64,000 nt of DNA from Episyrphus balteatus. Taxonomy: Eukaryota; Arthropoda; Insecta; Diptera; Syrphidae. The position numbers and the translations under genes were made by a program. The DNA lies in NCBI RefSeq assembly GCF_945859705.1, contig NC_079138.1, positions 5,828,001-5,892,000 of the forward strand, given 5' to 3'. Below the pieces are notes generated by a model. The model was not told where the DNA came from. It did no database searches and saw nothing but the letters and a program-made list of their open reading frames with translations. The stretch's first letter is position 1. Each line of letters starts with the position of its first letter. This document shows, piece after piece, positions 1 through 11,211 of the stretch.

Positions 1-1387
1 TATAACCCAAATTTTGAATGAATTGTTTGCAATGTACGGCAATAATGTGGTCTATCTTGGTAACACAGTTGTTTTTTCGTAGAGAATATTATTGTCGAAA
101 AGCATCAGTCTCATGTTATTAAAAGGAATTCTTAATAAGCATTGATACCAACGTAATGAGTTTTCAACTTTATTCCAATCACAAAAAATACTTATATTAC
201 CTACACATATAATTATATTTAAAATGTGATTTTTAAATGAAAAAGGTTCTTAAAGAGTGCAATTAGGTAATAAATCCAAAAACTACACACCATGTTTTAC
301 AATTTTTACAATACGTAGATATTAAACAATAAGATATTTCAATATAAAAAAAAGATACACATACACCACAGTGACCGGCAGTTAGGATGCAAACAAAATA
401 ATTTAAGGAAATAATTTTTAGCTGACTAAACAATTACAGCCGTTTACCTTTGTTGACCATTTAATAAATGTCAAAATCTGTCCAATTCTTCAGGAAATCC
501 GCCGGCCAAGAAGGTTTTCTCTCTTTACAACGCTCTTATGAAATTTTAAATGGAGCAGCGTTATGGGTTACATGGTGAACTCTTTTTAAATATTTCCAAC
601 TGTTGCAGTTTAATTTAATTTATTTTTTTTATTTGTGTTTCAAATCACTATTAAATTAAAACCATTGTAAAAATGTGTAGAAAAAAAAATATAAAATTGG
701 AGTGTTATCTTTGTGATTTTATTAAGTTTAAAATTGTAATAAATATTAAAATTGCCAAACTTACATCTTTTTTTGTTTCAAATCACGCTAATAAAATTGT
801 TCATTTTACCTTTTGTGTTTCAAATCATTATAAAACAACTTCTTTTTGTGTTTTAAATCACTTAAATAAAATTGTTATTATATTAAAATTATCAAATTTT
901 ATTTTCTCGTTTCTTTTTAATATTTTCATATTTATATAGGTAACTAAACTAATTACAAAATTATGTTATAGTTTATTATAATACATTTTAATTTATTTTG
1001 TTCTTCAATTTATATGTCTTGATTCAGAAAAAAAAATTTGTTTATACTTGTTGATAAAATAAAGAATTTATCTATCTATCTAAATGTCAAAATTTTACAT
1101 ATGGGATGCTAAGATTTAAAAGCCATTAAGTATTTTTACCCACTAACCCATGTAGAAAACAAATCATAAAACAAAATGGCGAAGTTGGTGGAACTTTTTA
1201 TTTTCTTACCTGATAGAAAAAAAATGATTTAGTACTATGTTTTAAGGTACCAAGCTACCAAGAGCTACTATATTACTATTTTGTTAATTTTTCTTTTTCA
1301 GACTTGGTGAAAAAAACACTTTGAAGTCTCACATTAAATGATCAAAATTAAAAATAGATACTTGCTTAATTGAAAAAAAAAAAAAAT
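1..1387. other. Gene-free AT-rich DNA
   Basis: No supportable gene. The stretch holds diverged copies of a short motif TTTGTGTTTCAAATCA near 631, 768, 812 and 845, and a small (TCTA)n run at about 1069-1081 following AATAAAG, the kind of tail some retroposons leave. The 88-codon open frame over 673-939 is only these AT-rich repeats read through. Confidence 0.6.
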
Positions 1388-2130
1388 GGGTTGGGGTCAA
1401 AATTCTGCCGGGGTCAAAATTCTTTTGTCAAAATTCTGCTTTACAAAATTCTGTTTTCAAAATTCTGCTTTTCAAAATTCTGTTTTTCAAAATTCTGCTT
1501 TTCATAATTCTGTTTTTCAAATTTCTGCAAAAAATTAAAAAAAGGTTTTGGAAAATGTTAAAAAGCGCGCGCTTTTCTGTAAAATCATATTCTTAATAAT
1601 TATCTGTTTATTTGATTATTTACCTACATAATTTGCATTCTTTGAATGTATATTAATTTTTGTTTTATAAATGAATAAATTTGAAAATATTAAGAAAAGG
1701 TTTTGAATACTAAACATTTCCGAAAATAATTCAAAATTTTTTAATTTGTCAAATAAAGATGAATATTCAAAAATTTGAATAAGAAAAGGAATATCTTGTA
1801 TCAAACAACATCGGTTCCAATAAGTTATAGATTTTATCAGCATTTTAAAAAATATTTGCGAAAAAAAATTTAGGAAAGTGCCAATGTTGAATTACATTAA
1901 TGAGGTGTATTTTTCTTTAGTCAGCGCATATGCTATAAAAAAAAGTCAGAATTGGCAGAATTTTTTTGTTCAAATATATTGCTGGCAGAATTTTGAAAAG
2001 CAGAATTTTAAAAAGCAGAATTTTGAAAAGCAGAATAGAAAAAAAGCAGAATTTTAAAAAACAGAATTTTCTTTAAAAAAGCAGAATTTTTAAAAGCAGA
2101 ATTTTGAAGCCAGAATTTTGACCCGATCCC
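1388..2130. mobile_element. Foldback-like element with minisatellite arms
   Basis: The left arm (about 1388-1530) is a run of units of the form TCAAAATTCTGCTTT. The right arm (about 1960-2130) is the same unit in inverted orientation (AAAGCAGAATTTTGA). The outermost sequences pair as GGGGTCAAAATTCTG against CAGAATTTTGACCC. Long inverted repeats built of short tandem units are the hallmark of Foldback (FB) elements in Drosophila; membership is an inference from structure only. The central 430 bp has no coding capacity. A target duplication could not be read because both flanks are poly-A. Confidence 0.55.
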
Positions 2131-3660
2131 AAAAAAAATGCTTTAAATAAAGTTAATACCTTCATATTTAAGGGCTAAAAAAATCTCTTCGAACCGTCAT
2201 AAATATATAAATATCATGCAAAACATCACTAAAAATGTTATTTTATTATAGATTAAGTTTCCCATCAAAAACTCAACTGCAAAAATGAACAAAAAAAATT
2301 GATAAAAATTGCAATATCTACATGTTTGTTTTTTAACTAGGGCAGTGCATTTTTTTGTCATTTTTTACTTGCTCTAATGGGCAAGTATTGGTTTCGTGTC
2401 GACAAATTTTTTTTAAAAATTTATATAGAACCAGCTCTTAAAATCTACAAGTAAAATAACATAAAAGTGCTTTGAGCTGCAAGAGCAAGTACGTGCGACC
2501 CAGTCGTTAGTTGATTTGTTGATGGAAGGATTACACCTTAATCTAATTAGGCATGAAAAATATTTTGGCCCATGCTAACTTGTCTATCAATTTTCATTTA
2601 AAAAAAATTACTATTTTGGGGTTCATATTTAAGCAAAAATTAAAAAAAATACATAAAAATAATACAAAAACTAAAATTTTGAACATAACAATATTGAACA
2701 AAAATATACTTTTCTGATAGATTTTGATGTTCAATATAAGAATTTGGAATAAAAAAAACTATGTCATTACATTTTTGAAATTTGAATGTTTCTAAAAAAA
2801 ATCCAAATCAAAAACTTTAACTTTGAGAATCTCGGCTTAATCTTTTTATATATTGGCAGAGCTCAACTTTTCCCACTTAACACATAATTTTCTCAAAGAG
2901 GATGTTTACCAAATACCTTCTTTTGGTTAACCTAAACAAATCAAGCCTTCTCAAAGCAAATGCATTGACAGAATTCAATTTTTTTTTTTAGTTTTATAAT
3001 TTTGTTCTCAAAATCACCACCATATCAATTGGTTAATTTGAATTAAGAGTTTCTGTGCGTGTGCACAAATTTGTATCTCCGAATTTTAAATAATAATAAA
3101 AAAAAAAGAAATATGAAACTCAATCTGATGTGAATAAAGAATAAATAGGAAAAAAAAAATGAGATGAAAAGATATTATTTGTTGTTTGTCTAATAAAAAA
3201 TAAACAGGGCAAAGTGAAGAAACAAACATTTATATAAATTAAATAATAATGCTTGTGTGTGGCACACCCAAAAGAATTGAAATGGAATCACAGACTTGAG
3301 AAATTAAATTAATCCCGGAGGCAGCATTATGTTTTTTTTTTGTATTCTCAGTTTTAGCTTATCTGTGTACCTTAAGCTGTACTTTATAGTCTTTTTAATT
3401 TTTTTTTTTTTGATTTAATCGAACAGACTTTAGAGATTTTCTTTTTTTCAGTTAAAATTGTGACAAAAAGTAGGTAAAAGTTTATTCCTTTAATAACAAT
3501 AAATCATTTTTTTTTTTTTCAATTTTTATTATTCGGTGACGGATTGACGAGTAGGAACTAGAAATACCATTGAAGTGATCTGTTTAAGGAAATAGCTTAT
3601 TGAAAAAAAAAACAGGGGAGTCTTTATAAAAGAGTTTTAGTTTGACAATTGACATACAAA
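2131..3660. other. Gene-free AT-rich DNA with a repeat fragment
   Basis: No gene seen. At about 2345-2510 there is a fragment of the interspersed family described at 17263-18245 (shared GGGCAAGTATTGG and GCAAGTACGTGCGACCCAGT). The rest is poly-A/poly-T-rich DNA without structure that I can name. Confidence 0.5.
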
Positions 3661-3956
3661 CACGGAGAAAACAGACCACATAAAATTAAGCAGATCCCAC
3701 CTTAAATTAAACGGATTTCTGCATGGTTTTTTGCTAAGATGACTTCCGCCTTAAATTATGACTATAATTTTAAAATTTTTGTTTTTGGTCGGTTTTTTTA
3801 AGATGAACATTCACATTAAAATAAGATGAAGTTCACATTAAATTTAACTGAGTTTAAGTGGAATCACTTTATTTTAAGCGGATATCACCTTATTTTAAGA
3901 TGGTGAAATTTAATGTGCGCATCATCTAATTTTAAGGTGCCGTTTTTTTCTCCGTG
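3661..3956. mobile_element. Small inverted-repeat element, ends CACGGAGAAAA
   Basis: The interval starts CACGGAGAAAA and ends TTTTTTCTCCGTG. Its interior repeats variants of TTAAATTAAGCGGATT. A related, more decayed copy is at about 55012-55190, and the CACGGAGAAAA end recurs at 21143. About 296 bp with no coding capacity, so it is a MITE-type element. Its superfamily is unknown and no clear target duplication was read. Confidence 0.5.
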
Positions 3957-6480
3957 AATTTAATAGATTTCACTTTTTGTCGGATGGGTAGACCTTTCCA
4001 GGTTTAGTAGGGATAAAGAATTTAAGATTTTTGGTGATACACAGGTTGTCAAAGAAATGTGCTATCATGTGATTTCTTCAAAACAAAGTGTTAACATGCA
4101 GTCACTGTTTTCAACAAATCAGTTCAAGTATTTGAGTTCGCTGTGCAGAAGAACAGAGTTTTATTTTTTTTTTTTTTGAAGAGAGGACATGTCTTTCTCA
4201 GATGTCATCAGATGTTCTCAAAGGCCATAATCTAGACGACTTGGAGAAAGCCATAAAACTTAAATATGTATTAAATCATTAACTCAAATCTTACTTTAAG
4301 TTAAAATTTGAAATACATTGGATAGTTTCTATGATTTATTTACCAAATTTCTTCTGTTGAGACGCGCCCAATCTTGAGAAAAAATAAGTGGGATTGGTTC
4401 ACTCAAAACAAATTACCTACCAAAATAAAAAATCTAAAAAAAAAAAAAAAAAATATTTCCAAAAATAGGTTGTATATAATATTTGTCACAAATAGAATAA
4501 TTGAATTTATTTGCTCTTATGGTCAGAGAAACCAGAACTATATCAATGTTTTCGCTGTCATATTAAATCTTTTATTGATTGTAGCACATTTATGTCTCTC
4601 CCTTGTGTGTTTGCGATCAAAATTCAAAAATGATGTAGATCGGTTTTGTTACAGGGGCATCATGTGTTCCTAGACAAAAAGATACATTTTATAGATATTA
4701 TACGCGCATGCGCGCATATTAAAACCCAAAGAGGTTTAACTTATCAAAAGGAGAAATGCAAAAAAAAAAAAAATAAATAAATTAGTGCGTATATTATGAT
4801 CCTTCTTTTCCTGTTCGAGTTCGAGAGCTTGGCATTCAAATAGCACACTCTATGCACGTCGCGTCGTCATCGTTGTTGTCGTTGTACACATAGGATAGTT
4901 GAGTTGGCTTGGATCTGAACGTGTACTCCGAAAAGTAAAAATATAAAAAAAAAATAAAGGAAAAGAACTAATAGCAAATTTACATTTATGTGAACGTTTT
5001 GCCCCGTCTTCATAATCATCGTCTTAGTCGCATTTTCATGAAACGACGATATCTACAGTGGGACATTTAAATAATAAAATAAATAAAATAGTTTATATTT
5101 AACTTGATCTTTGAGACAAGTTCATTAGTCACAAGCTATAGTTTCCAAAATTTAAATATGTACCTTCTTTTAGAAAGTTACCTCTCAGTATCTCAACTGT
5201 TTGCTTTCCATGTCTTTTTTAATTTAAAAATAACTCTGTTACGTGCATTAATGCTTCTTTAAAGCTTGCATAAGGTATTACTCAGTACCAACTTTTTTTA
5301 TGAAAGTCTTAATTTTGTTAACAGCTTGCTTAAAATTGTATTCCATTTACCATAAAATCGTAAAACAGCAATTCAGTAAATAGGAGCACTGCTATAATGC
5401 TTCTTTAAGGCTTATATAAAGTATTAATCAGAACCAATTTCTTTATGGAAACTTAACTTTGTAACAGCTTGCATAAATTTGTATTCCCATTACTCAGTAA
5501 TTAAGCCATTTCCCATCCAATCTGAGAGTCCAACAATAATGCTTCTATTAGGCTTCTTTAAAGTATTAATCATAATCGATTTTAACACCTTGCTTACCTA
5601 AAGTTTATTTTTTGCTGACCTTAAAGATAGATGCATTAAAAATATATCACTTTCTTATTTTAAATAACTTTTGATTAATCAGTGGAGGTTGGTGAATTTG
5701 CTCTAATTTAACCATGGCCTAACTCTGATTAAATCAGAAATGAAAAAAAAAAAAATAAATAAAAATCGACTTTAAGAAACCGAATTGCTTATGCATTTGT
5801 GTTTTAATTCATGAGGTTTAAGTTTCAAGGACCAAACAACCCACAGTATATTGATGGTCTGGATGATAGTTCGGCTCGTGTATAGCGAAATCCAATCCGA
5901 ACAACAACAACAACAACAACAAAAATATACCAGATACATGCCATATCTACATGTGTAGTTACCCCGAGATTGAGATTATTACTATATTACTCGCTTTTAA
6001 TCAATGAAAAGGTAATAAATTAATTTCGTAAATATAAAAAAAAAAGAAACAAATAAATAGAACGCAGAGAAGTACAAGAATAAGAATACCATTGTGGGGT
6101 AGGCATAGGCATAGGCATATACACAAAAGACACAACGGCATGGAGACGACGAAAAAATCTCCTCCAAAAGAGTACCTTTTATTTGAAAAAATATGCAGAT
6201 CATGAAGTTCCTTTTTTTCTATTTTCTTTGTTAAGAATTTTTCTTGTTTTCATATTTCATTTCCATGTTCTTTTCTTTTTTTTTTGTTTTTGTTTTTGAA
6301 GAGCGCGTTATTACATTTTTTTTTTTGTGTTCCCTTCTTAAATGACGATACACTATATACACACAGTTCAGGCTCTCTTAGGTGAATATCAGCGCACAAA
6401 ATGAAAATGAACTAAGTCCCAATTTTTGAAACCGCAAAAATCGTACCCTAGTCCTTATCGGCATATTTCGGGCATCGAAA
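3957..6480. other. Gene-free upstream DNA with a CpG-richer patch
   Basis: No gene is supported. About 4800-5050 is clearly less AT-rich and carries GCGTCGTC and GTTGTTGTCGTTG runs, which would suit a regulatory or untranslated segment, but no promoter motif is convincing. An alternating purine-pyrimidine palindrome (ACGCGCATGCGCGCAT) lies at 4702-4717, an (AAC)n run at about 5900-5923, and a GGCATA triplication at about 6101-6119. Confidence 0.4.
5250..5680 (+). repeat. Diverged tandem repeat, about 145-bp unit
   Basis: Three successive units begin AATGCTTC at 5250, 5396 and 5538. Each continues with a CTT(T)AAAG...AAAGTATTA-like stretch followed by AGTACCAA/GAACCAA. The copies differ at many positions, so the duplication is old. 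No coding potential. Confidence 0.6.
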
Positions 6481-6777
6481 ATGGAGCGATTTCACGTCCA
6501 AAAAATTTTGACCAAGAAAGGACCTACAATTTACACCGTTACCGAAAGCAGCGATGCACTTTTTCATGACAATCGTTCAACGCTGAATTTGGGTTCTGAC
6601 CAAATCAGAGCCTCTAAAAATTCGGAACTTAAGTTCAGGTGGCCTGCGTTGAACGCGGGGAACCTTTGTCAGTTTATCGCAAAAGGTGATGGAGGCTGGG
6701 AGGCTGGAATAATAACCCATCGCACGGGTTACCACATTTATAAATCGTCGCCGCGCCGTAAAGCAAAATTGTTCTAG
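6481..6777 (+). other. Unrecognised 98-codon open frame
   Basis: An ATG-started frame of 98 codons in a locally GC-richer patch, which makes it less likely to be a chance AT-rich frame. I do not recognise the protein. It is basic at its C terminus (SPRRKAKLF). No signal peptide, membrane segment or zinc-binding pattern is seen. The 3' end overlaps the left arm of the inverted repeat at 6745-7246, so it may be transposon-derived or a broken exon rather than a gene. Confidence 0.2.
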
Positions 6778-7246
6778 GTCACAAAAAGCAAATTTTACAG
6801 GGCACGATTTTTAAGTTTCAAATTAGTTTAAAACGACAATTTTCTGCTCGTTTGCCGTTCAAGTTACGTTTTTTTATAAAGTTTGTTCTTTTCTCTTGAA
6901 TAAAATATACAAGTTTACCTCATTAGTAGGTGCATACTATTTTTAAATATTTTTTAAAACTAAAAAAACAAAATTGGAGATAGAACAATTCCTATACAAG
7001 TACGTTTTTTCCTTAAATAAAAAATGGATAGAACAATCAAGAATACTCGGGCTCATTTTCAAAAGGCTAATTCCCTGTATTTATTGTTCTATGTAGCATT
7101 AAATTATATTATCTGTGGAATGAAATTTTTTTTGACAAAAATGGTTTTCAAATTCGGAAAGAGCACCCTCAAATTAGTAACACTCTATCATTAACTCATT
7201 TTCGGTCAAAAGTGGATTTGGAACAATTTTGCTTTACGCCGACGAA
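6745..7246. mobile_element. Inverted-repeat element with AGAACAAT subterminal motifs
   Basis: CGCCGTAAAGCAAAATTGTTC at the left (about 6754-6774) pairs with GAACAATTTTGCTTTACG at the right (7221-7238), with further pairing outward. Several AGAACAAT/ATTGTTCT motifs lie in between (about 6981, 7027, 7082). About 0.5 kb and without coding capacity, so it looks like a MITE. The boundaries are approximate and no target duplication was read. Confidence 0.4.
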
Positions 7247-7826
7247 ATATAAACTCTCGGATACGGTTAGATGTACATATCTATCTATTCACTAAAGAGA
7301 GCTAACCGAAAACAGGAGGTTTTACTGTACCTACCACTGCCACCACCGCAAGAACTACAATAGTGGAGCAGCACATGCATCTTCTGCAAGGGAAATGCAT
7401 AAATCTGAATTCATTGACAGCTTTTTAAATGGAATAGGATTTTAATTTGCCTATCTTTTGGCATCATTCACCGCCGGCTGCGCCGCACCGCCCTTCCCCC
7501 GATACCAACTCTTTAATTCTTTTTAGCTTGGTTGAGATATTGGTTAGGTATGTAGGTATAATTTTTGTTTTTTGTGATTTTTAATTTTCCGCAGAGTATT
7601 TATCTTCAGAGGATTGTATATCAATGATTTCAAATTAATGCAATTAAGTTTATCGTTCAGTAAAAAAAAAAAACACAATAAGAATAGACAAGCAAAAATG
7701 TCAAAAACTGGACAAAATTAGTAGGTAATAGGCTGATTTATTGTAAACAAGTTGGTATTGAGGTGATTTAAAATTTCACTCTGCCTGTTATAGATAGTAA
7801 AAAGATACAAAAATTAATATTTCGGC
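7247..7826. other. Gene-free DNA with a GC-rich patch
   Basis: No gene seen. About 7325-7505 is GC-richer (CACTGCCACCACCGC, GCCGGCTGCGCCGCACCGCC) in strong contrast to its surroundings, and could be a conserved non-coding segment upstream of castor. This is inference from composition only. Confidence 0.35.
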
Positions 7827-8015
7827 ATTGTATGTCCGATCCTTAAGAAAGGAGACACTCTGAAATGCACCAATTACAGAGGAATCAGTCTCCTTAACAT
7901 TGATTTTAACATTCTTTCTGCTGCAATAATTATATGTCTGAAGCCCTTCGTCAACAATATGATGGCTTTCGACAAAATATTCACATTACGGTGGATCTTG
8001 AAAAAAATAAACTAG
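7827..8015 (+). pseudogene. Non-LTR retrotransposon reverse-transcriptase fragment
   Basis: One reading frame gives CPILKKGDTLKCTNYRGISL, then KPFVNN, then IFTLRWILKK, ending at a stop at 8013-8015. These match well-known reverse-transcriptase blocks of non-LTR elements: the CPIxKKGD...NYRGISLLN block and the later QIFTLRQILEK block. About 30 residues that normally separate KPFVNN from IFTLR are missing, so an internal deletion has occurred. The catalytic part is absent. This is a dead fragment and differs from the full-length element at 57840-61296, whose matching block reads LPIYKGKGD. Confidence 0.75.
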
Positions 8016-9045
8016 ATACGAACATTAAATCGATATAAATCACGATAAAAAATTCTGTTTCTGTTGCAGGCCTTTGGAATCAGGCCTTTTTCATAAAAAA
8101 AATTATAATTTTTTAATATTGCGATTTTACTACACACTTTTTTAATAATCTTTTTTTATTGATTTCAAATACAAAAAAAGTTAAAATGTAGATATTAGTT
8201 TCAAATACAAAACTTTAAAATGTTATCAAAAGTATTGAAATACTTATAAAAAAAATTGAATAAAAAACTAATTTCTTTGCACCTTAATTATAACTTAATT
8301 TGGTTAAGAATACTCGTCTTTTTTTTTTTAATACAAGAAAATCAAATTTTAGTCAAACTTTAATACATTAACTTTAAAACATAAACGAAAATGGAAGCTA
8401 TTTTAAAAATGAAATACATTTTTTTTTGTGATAGGATTTAGGGTTACCGCTATCTGAAAAAGTACCTATAAAACTTTGTTGGTTCAGAAAAGTGCATTTG
8501 GTAACCTTTTTTCTGATAAAAAATAAAAAATTAGAATTTTCACAATTTTAAAAGCGCTTTGTGTTTTTTTTGGAAGAAATGACAAAATTTTATCGGAAAT
8601 AAGATTTCACTTCACATAGTTTGTGAAAAAAAGAAATAATAATCACCATTATTATTTTTATGATGAGTTTTTACAAATGTTTTGTTTCATTTTTAAGAAG
8701 TAAGAAAGAAAATACATAAAATAATAAAAAAGAAAGAAATATCATTATAATAAACTGAAACTTTAAATTGAGGAATACGTTCTTGATTTTTAATACAAAA
8801 ATAATTAAATTTCAATAAATTTGGTATGAGACTAAAAAATGTATACAATTAAAGTATTAAATTTAAATAGAATTTTGGTGTAACCTCATAATGTAACCCA
8901 AATTTTCGGAGAATCTACACCAACATTTTTAACCGTGCACTTATTCGTTGTCGTCAAGGCCGCGTATGACAGCAAAAGACAGAAAGCTTAAATAAGAATT
9001 GATATCTTATAGATTTGCCCTAAAAGTAAGATTTATGAAGTAAGG
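8016..9045. other. Gene-free AT-rich DNA
   Basis: No gene or named repeat was recognised. The stretch is rich in poly-A and poly-T runs. Confidence 0.5.
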
Positions 9046-9053
9046 AAACATAT

Positions 9054-9959
9054 TAGGGTGGGTCAAAAAAATCGAAATTCTTTTTTTTTTAATTGGTACT
9101 CCGAAAAATCGATTGCTAGACCCCTTTAGAATATACACACCAAATATGAGCTCATTATTTTCAAATAAGCAAGATATATTCTTGTAGGGGCTTAAACGTT
9201 CTACAAAAAATTCCTTGGAATGAAATTGATTGCTTTAACCGTTTAGAAGATATTCGTATCCAAATCGCAATGCATACGGGTCATAAGAAAACTATTGAAA
9301 TCAGTGAGCATTGGTTTGGGTACGAATATCTTCTAAACGGTTAAAGCAATCAATATGATTCCAAGGAATTTTTTGTAGAACATTTAAGCCCCTACAAGAA
9401 TATATCTTGCTAAAATGAAAATAATGAAGTTTCAGTGAATTAGAAATTTTTTAAAAATATAAAATGTTTTTATATTTTTTTTTAACTTTGACCTCGAATA
9501 TCTTTAGAATGGTTAGATTAATGAAAAAAGTTATTAAGACCTTTTTTGTGGAGCAATTAATTTCCAACAAGAATATGTCTTGCGCGTTTGATCATTATAA
9601 TTTTTCAATTTGTTACAAAACTAAGAACAAAAAACGAATTTTTAAAGATTTTCTCGATTTTTGGACCTCAAATATCTATTCAACGGTTAGATAAACGAAA
9701 AAAGTGTATAAGGCCTTTTTTGTAGAGCGTTCAATTTCTAACAAGAATATGAAAAGAAATTTGCTAAAAAGTCAATTAATAAAAAATTTTTTTTTTTTTA
9801 GTAGAAGCTTGATGTAAAAATGAAAAATTGCAAAGCGGAAGACCTTCCCATTAATATAAAGAGCTCATATTTGGTGTGTATATTCTAGAGGGGTCTAGCA
9901 ATCGATTTTTTGGAGTACCAAATCAAAAAAAAAAATTTCGGTTTTTTTGACCCACCCTA
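9054..9959. mobile_element. hAT-like foldback element, ends TAGGGTGGGTC, 8-bp TSD
   Basis: The outer inverted repeats are about 110 bp: TAGGGTGGGTCAAAAAAATC at the left against TTTTTTGACCCACCCTA at the right. The element is flanked by a perfect 8-bp direct repeat aaacatat at 9046-9053 and 9960-9967. TAGGG fits the YARNG end consensus of hAT transposons, which make 8-bp duplications. A second nested palindrome lies inside (about 9167-9290 against 9310-9412). No transposase is present, so the element is non-autonomous. A longer copy of the family lies at 57196-62599. Confidence 0.8.
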
Positions 9960-9967
9960 AAACATAT

Positions 9968-10413
9968 ATCTTAACTTTTGTTTTTTTTTTCACTTTTTGC
10001 TCATTCTTTTACTTACACTACAAAGTTTTTATTTTTATGAAAAAAATTCAAAACTAATATAAAAAGAAAATTTAACAAAAAAGTTTTGGTGTCGGATTTT
10101 TATTTTAAAAGCCTGGGAACCCTGGCTGATATTTAGGTTTGAAAAGCAAAGCTGTAAAACATGTTTATGGGATTGGAGCTTAAGGACAATTATCTAATGT
10201 GGATAATTTTGCACTAAAAAAAAGTAGTCTCAAATTACAACTTCTAACTTTTTAACTATTATATATAAAATTTTCCTGGCAAAATCTATGCAACATATTT
10301 TAAGATAAATATATTACGATATCTTTATTTCTACAAATATTTGATTTAAGTTTATGTTTCATTAAAAAAAAAATATTTTTGGTAATATAAATTTCCTTTT
10401 TTTTTTTTTTAAG
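9968..10413. other. cas: End of the intron before castor coding exon 1
   Basis: No open frame. It ends in a long T tract followed by AAG at 10411-10413, a good splice acceptor 17 bp before the first castor ATG. This implies an upstream exon. I did not find that exon: it could lie within 1-9 kb or outside the window. Confidence 0.5.
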
Positions 10414-10430
10414 TTCCGCTCAAGAAAAAC

Positions 10431-11211
10431 ATGAACGCTGAATCCTCCAAAAGCGAACAACACGATCATGAAATTTCTCAACACAAGTCATTTCCTCCTC
10501 GTCATTGTCAACAAATTGATAATAATTCATCAACAAATACTAACTTCAATGATCAACAACAAAAAGATCAAGAACATATTGCCATCAGTGATCAACAAGC
10601 AAATAGTGAAACATCATCAATCGATTCCTTCACCACCACCACGCACAAAAACTCAACAAATTCAGGACGAAATAAAAGGAAAAATTTCAATCCTCGTCCA
10701 ACAACCGCACTCGATATCGATTCGACGACGACGATTATGGATTCATCATTAACAACAAGTGTTCTAGTTGGATCTGGAGGAAACAACATTAGTGAATCAT
10801 CATCAACAAAGGCGACATCATCATCAACATCTAATATTCATCATCATTCTTTTGCACCGTCATCGGTGGCGGTTGCGGATAGAGGCTTTTTCTCAGCACA
10901 ATCATTAGATAAAAATGCAGCCGTTTCCCAGCTTACACAATATTATCCTTGGTTGCAAATGTTCAATCATTATGAACAATTAGTTAAAGCGGTAGGACTT
11001 AAGACTAATCAACATCATCAACACTTTCAACAAGCTTCTGGGAATGATGGTCGAGAAGTTGGTCCTGAAATGTCTGAATGGGTTGGTAAATATGGAAGTC
11101 GTAATAGTTCTTCTGAAGCAGCTTCAGCAATTCGTGATATTTTAAAAGCTTACCAAGGAATACCCCATTGGAATGCGTTGCATCATCAACATCAGGATGG
11201 AGGTCATAGTG
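10431..11211 (+). CDS. cas: castor coding exon 1 (residues 1-260)
   Basis: Starts at the ATG in context AAAAACATGAAC and ends at a donor G|GTATGT, leaving one base of the next codon. It encodes a low-complexity segment: Ser/Thr/Asn/Gln/His runs, a basic patch GRNKRKNFNPRP that could act as a nuclear signal, and a more ordered tail containing QLTQYYPWLQMFNHYEQLVK and AIRDILKAYQGIPHW, which look helical. The following intron is 11,237 bp and is filled with transposon remnants. An upstream exon may add residues, because no in-frame stop separates the ATG from the acceptor at 10413. Confidence 0.85.

Noticed and set aside
1069..1081. (TCTA)n after AATAAAG as the end of a retroposon
   Set aside because: No coding or promoter part of such an element was recognised upstream, so the claim stays unsupported.
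4702..4717. Alternating CGCGCATGCGCG palindrome as a regulatory site
   Set aside because: Could form Z-DNA, but it is a single short occurrence with no gene nearby.
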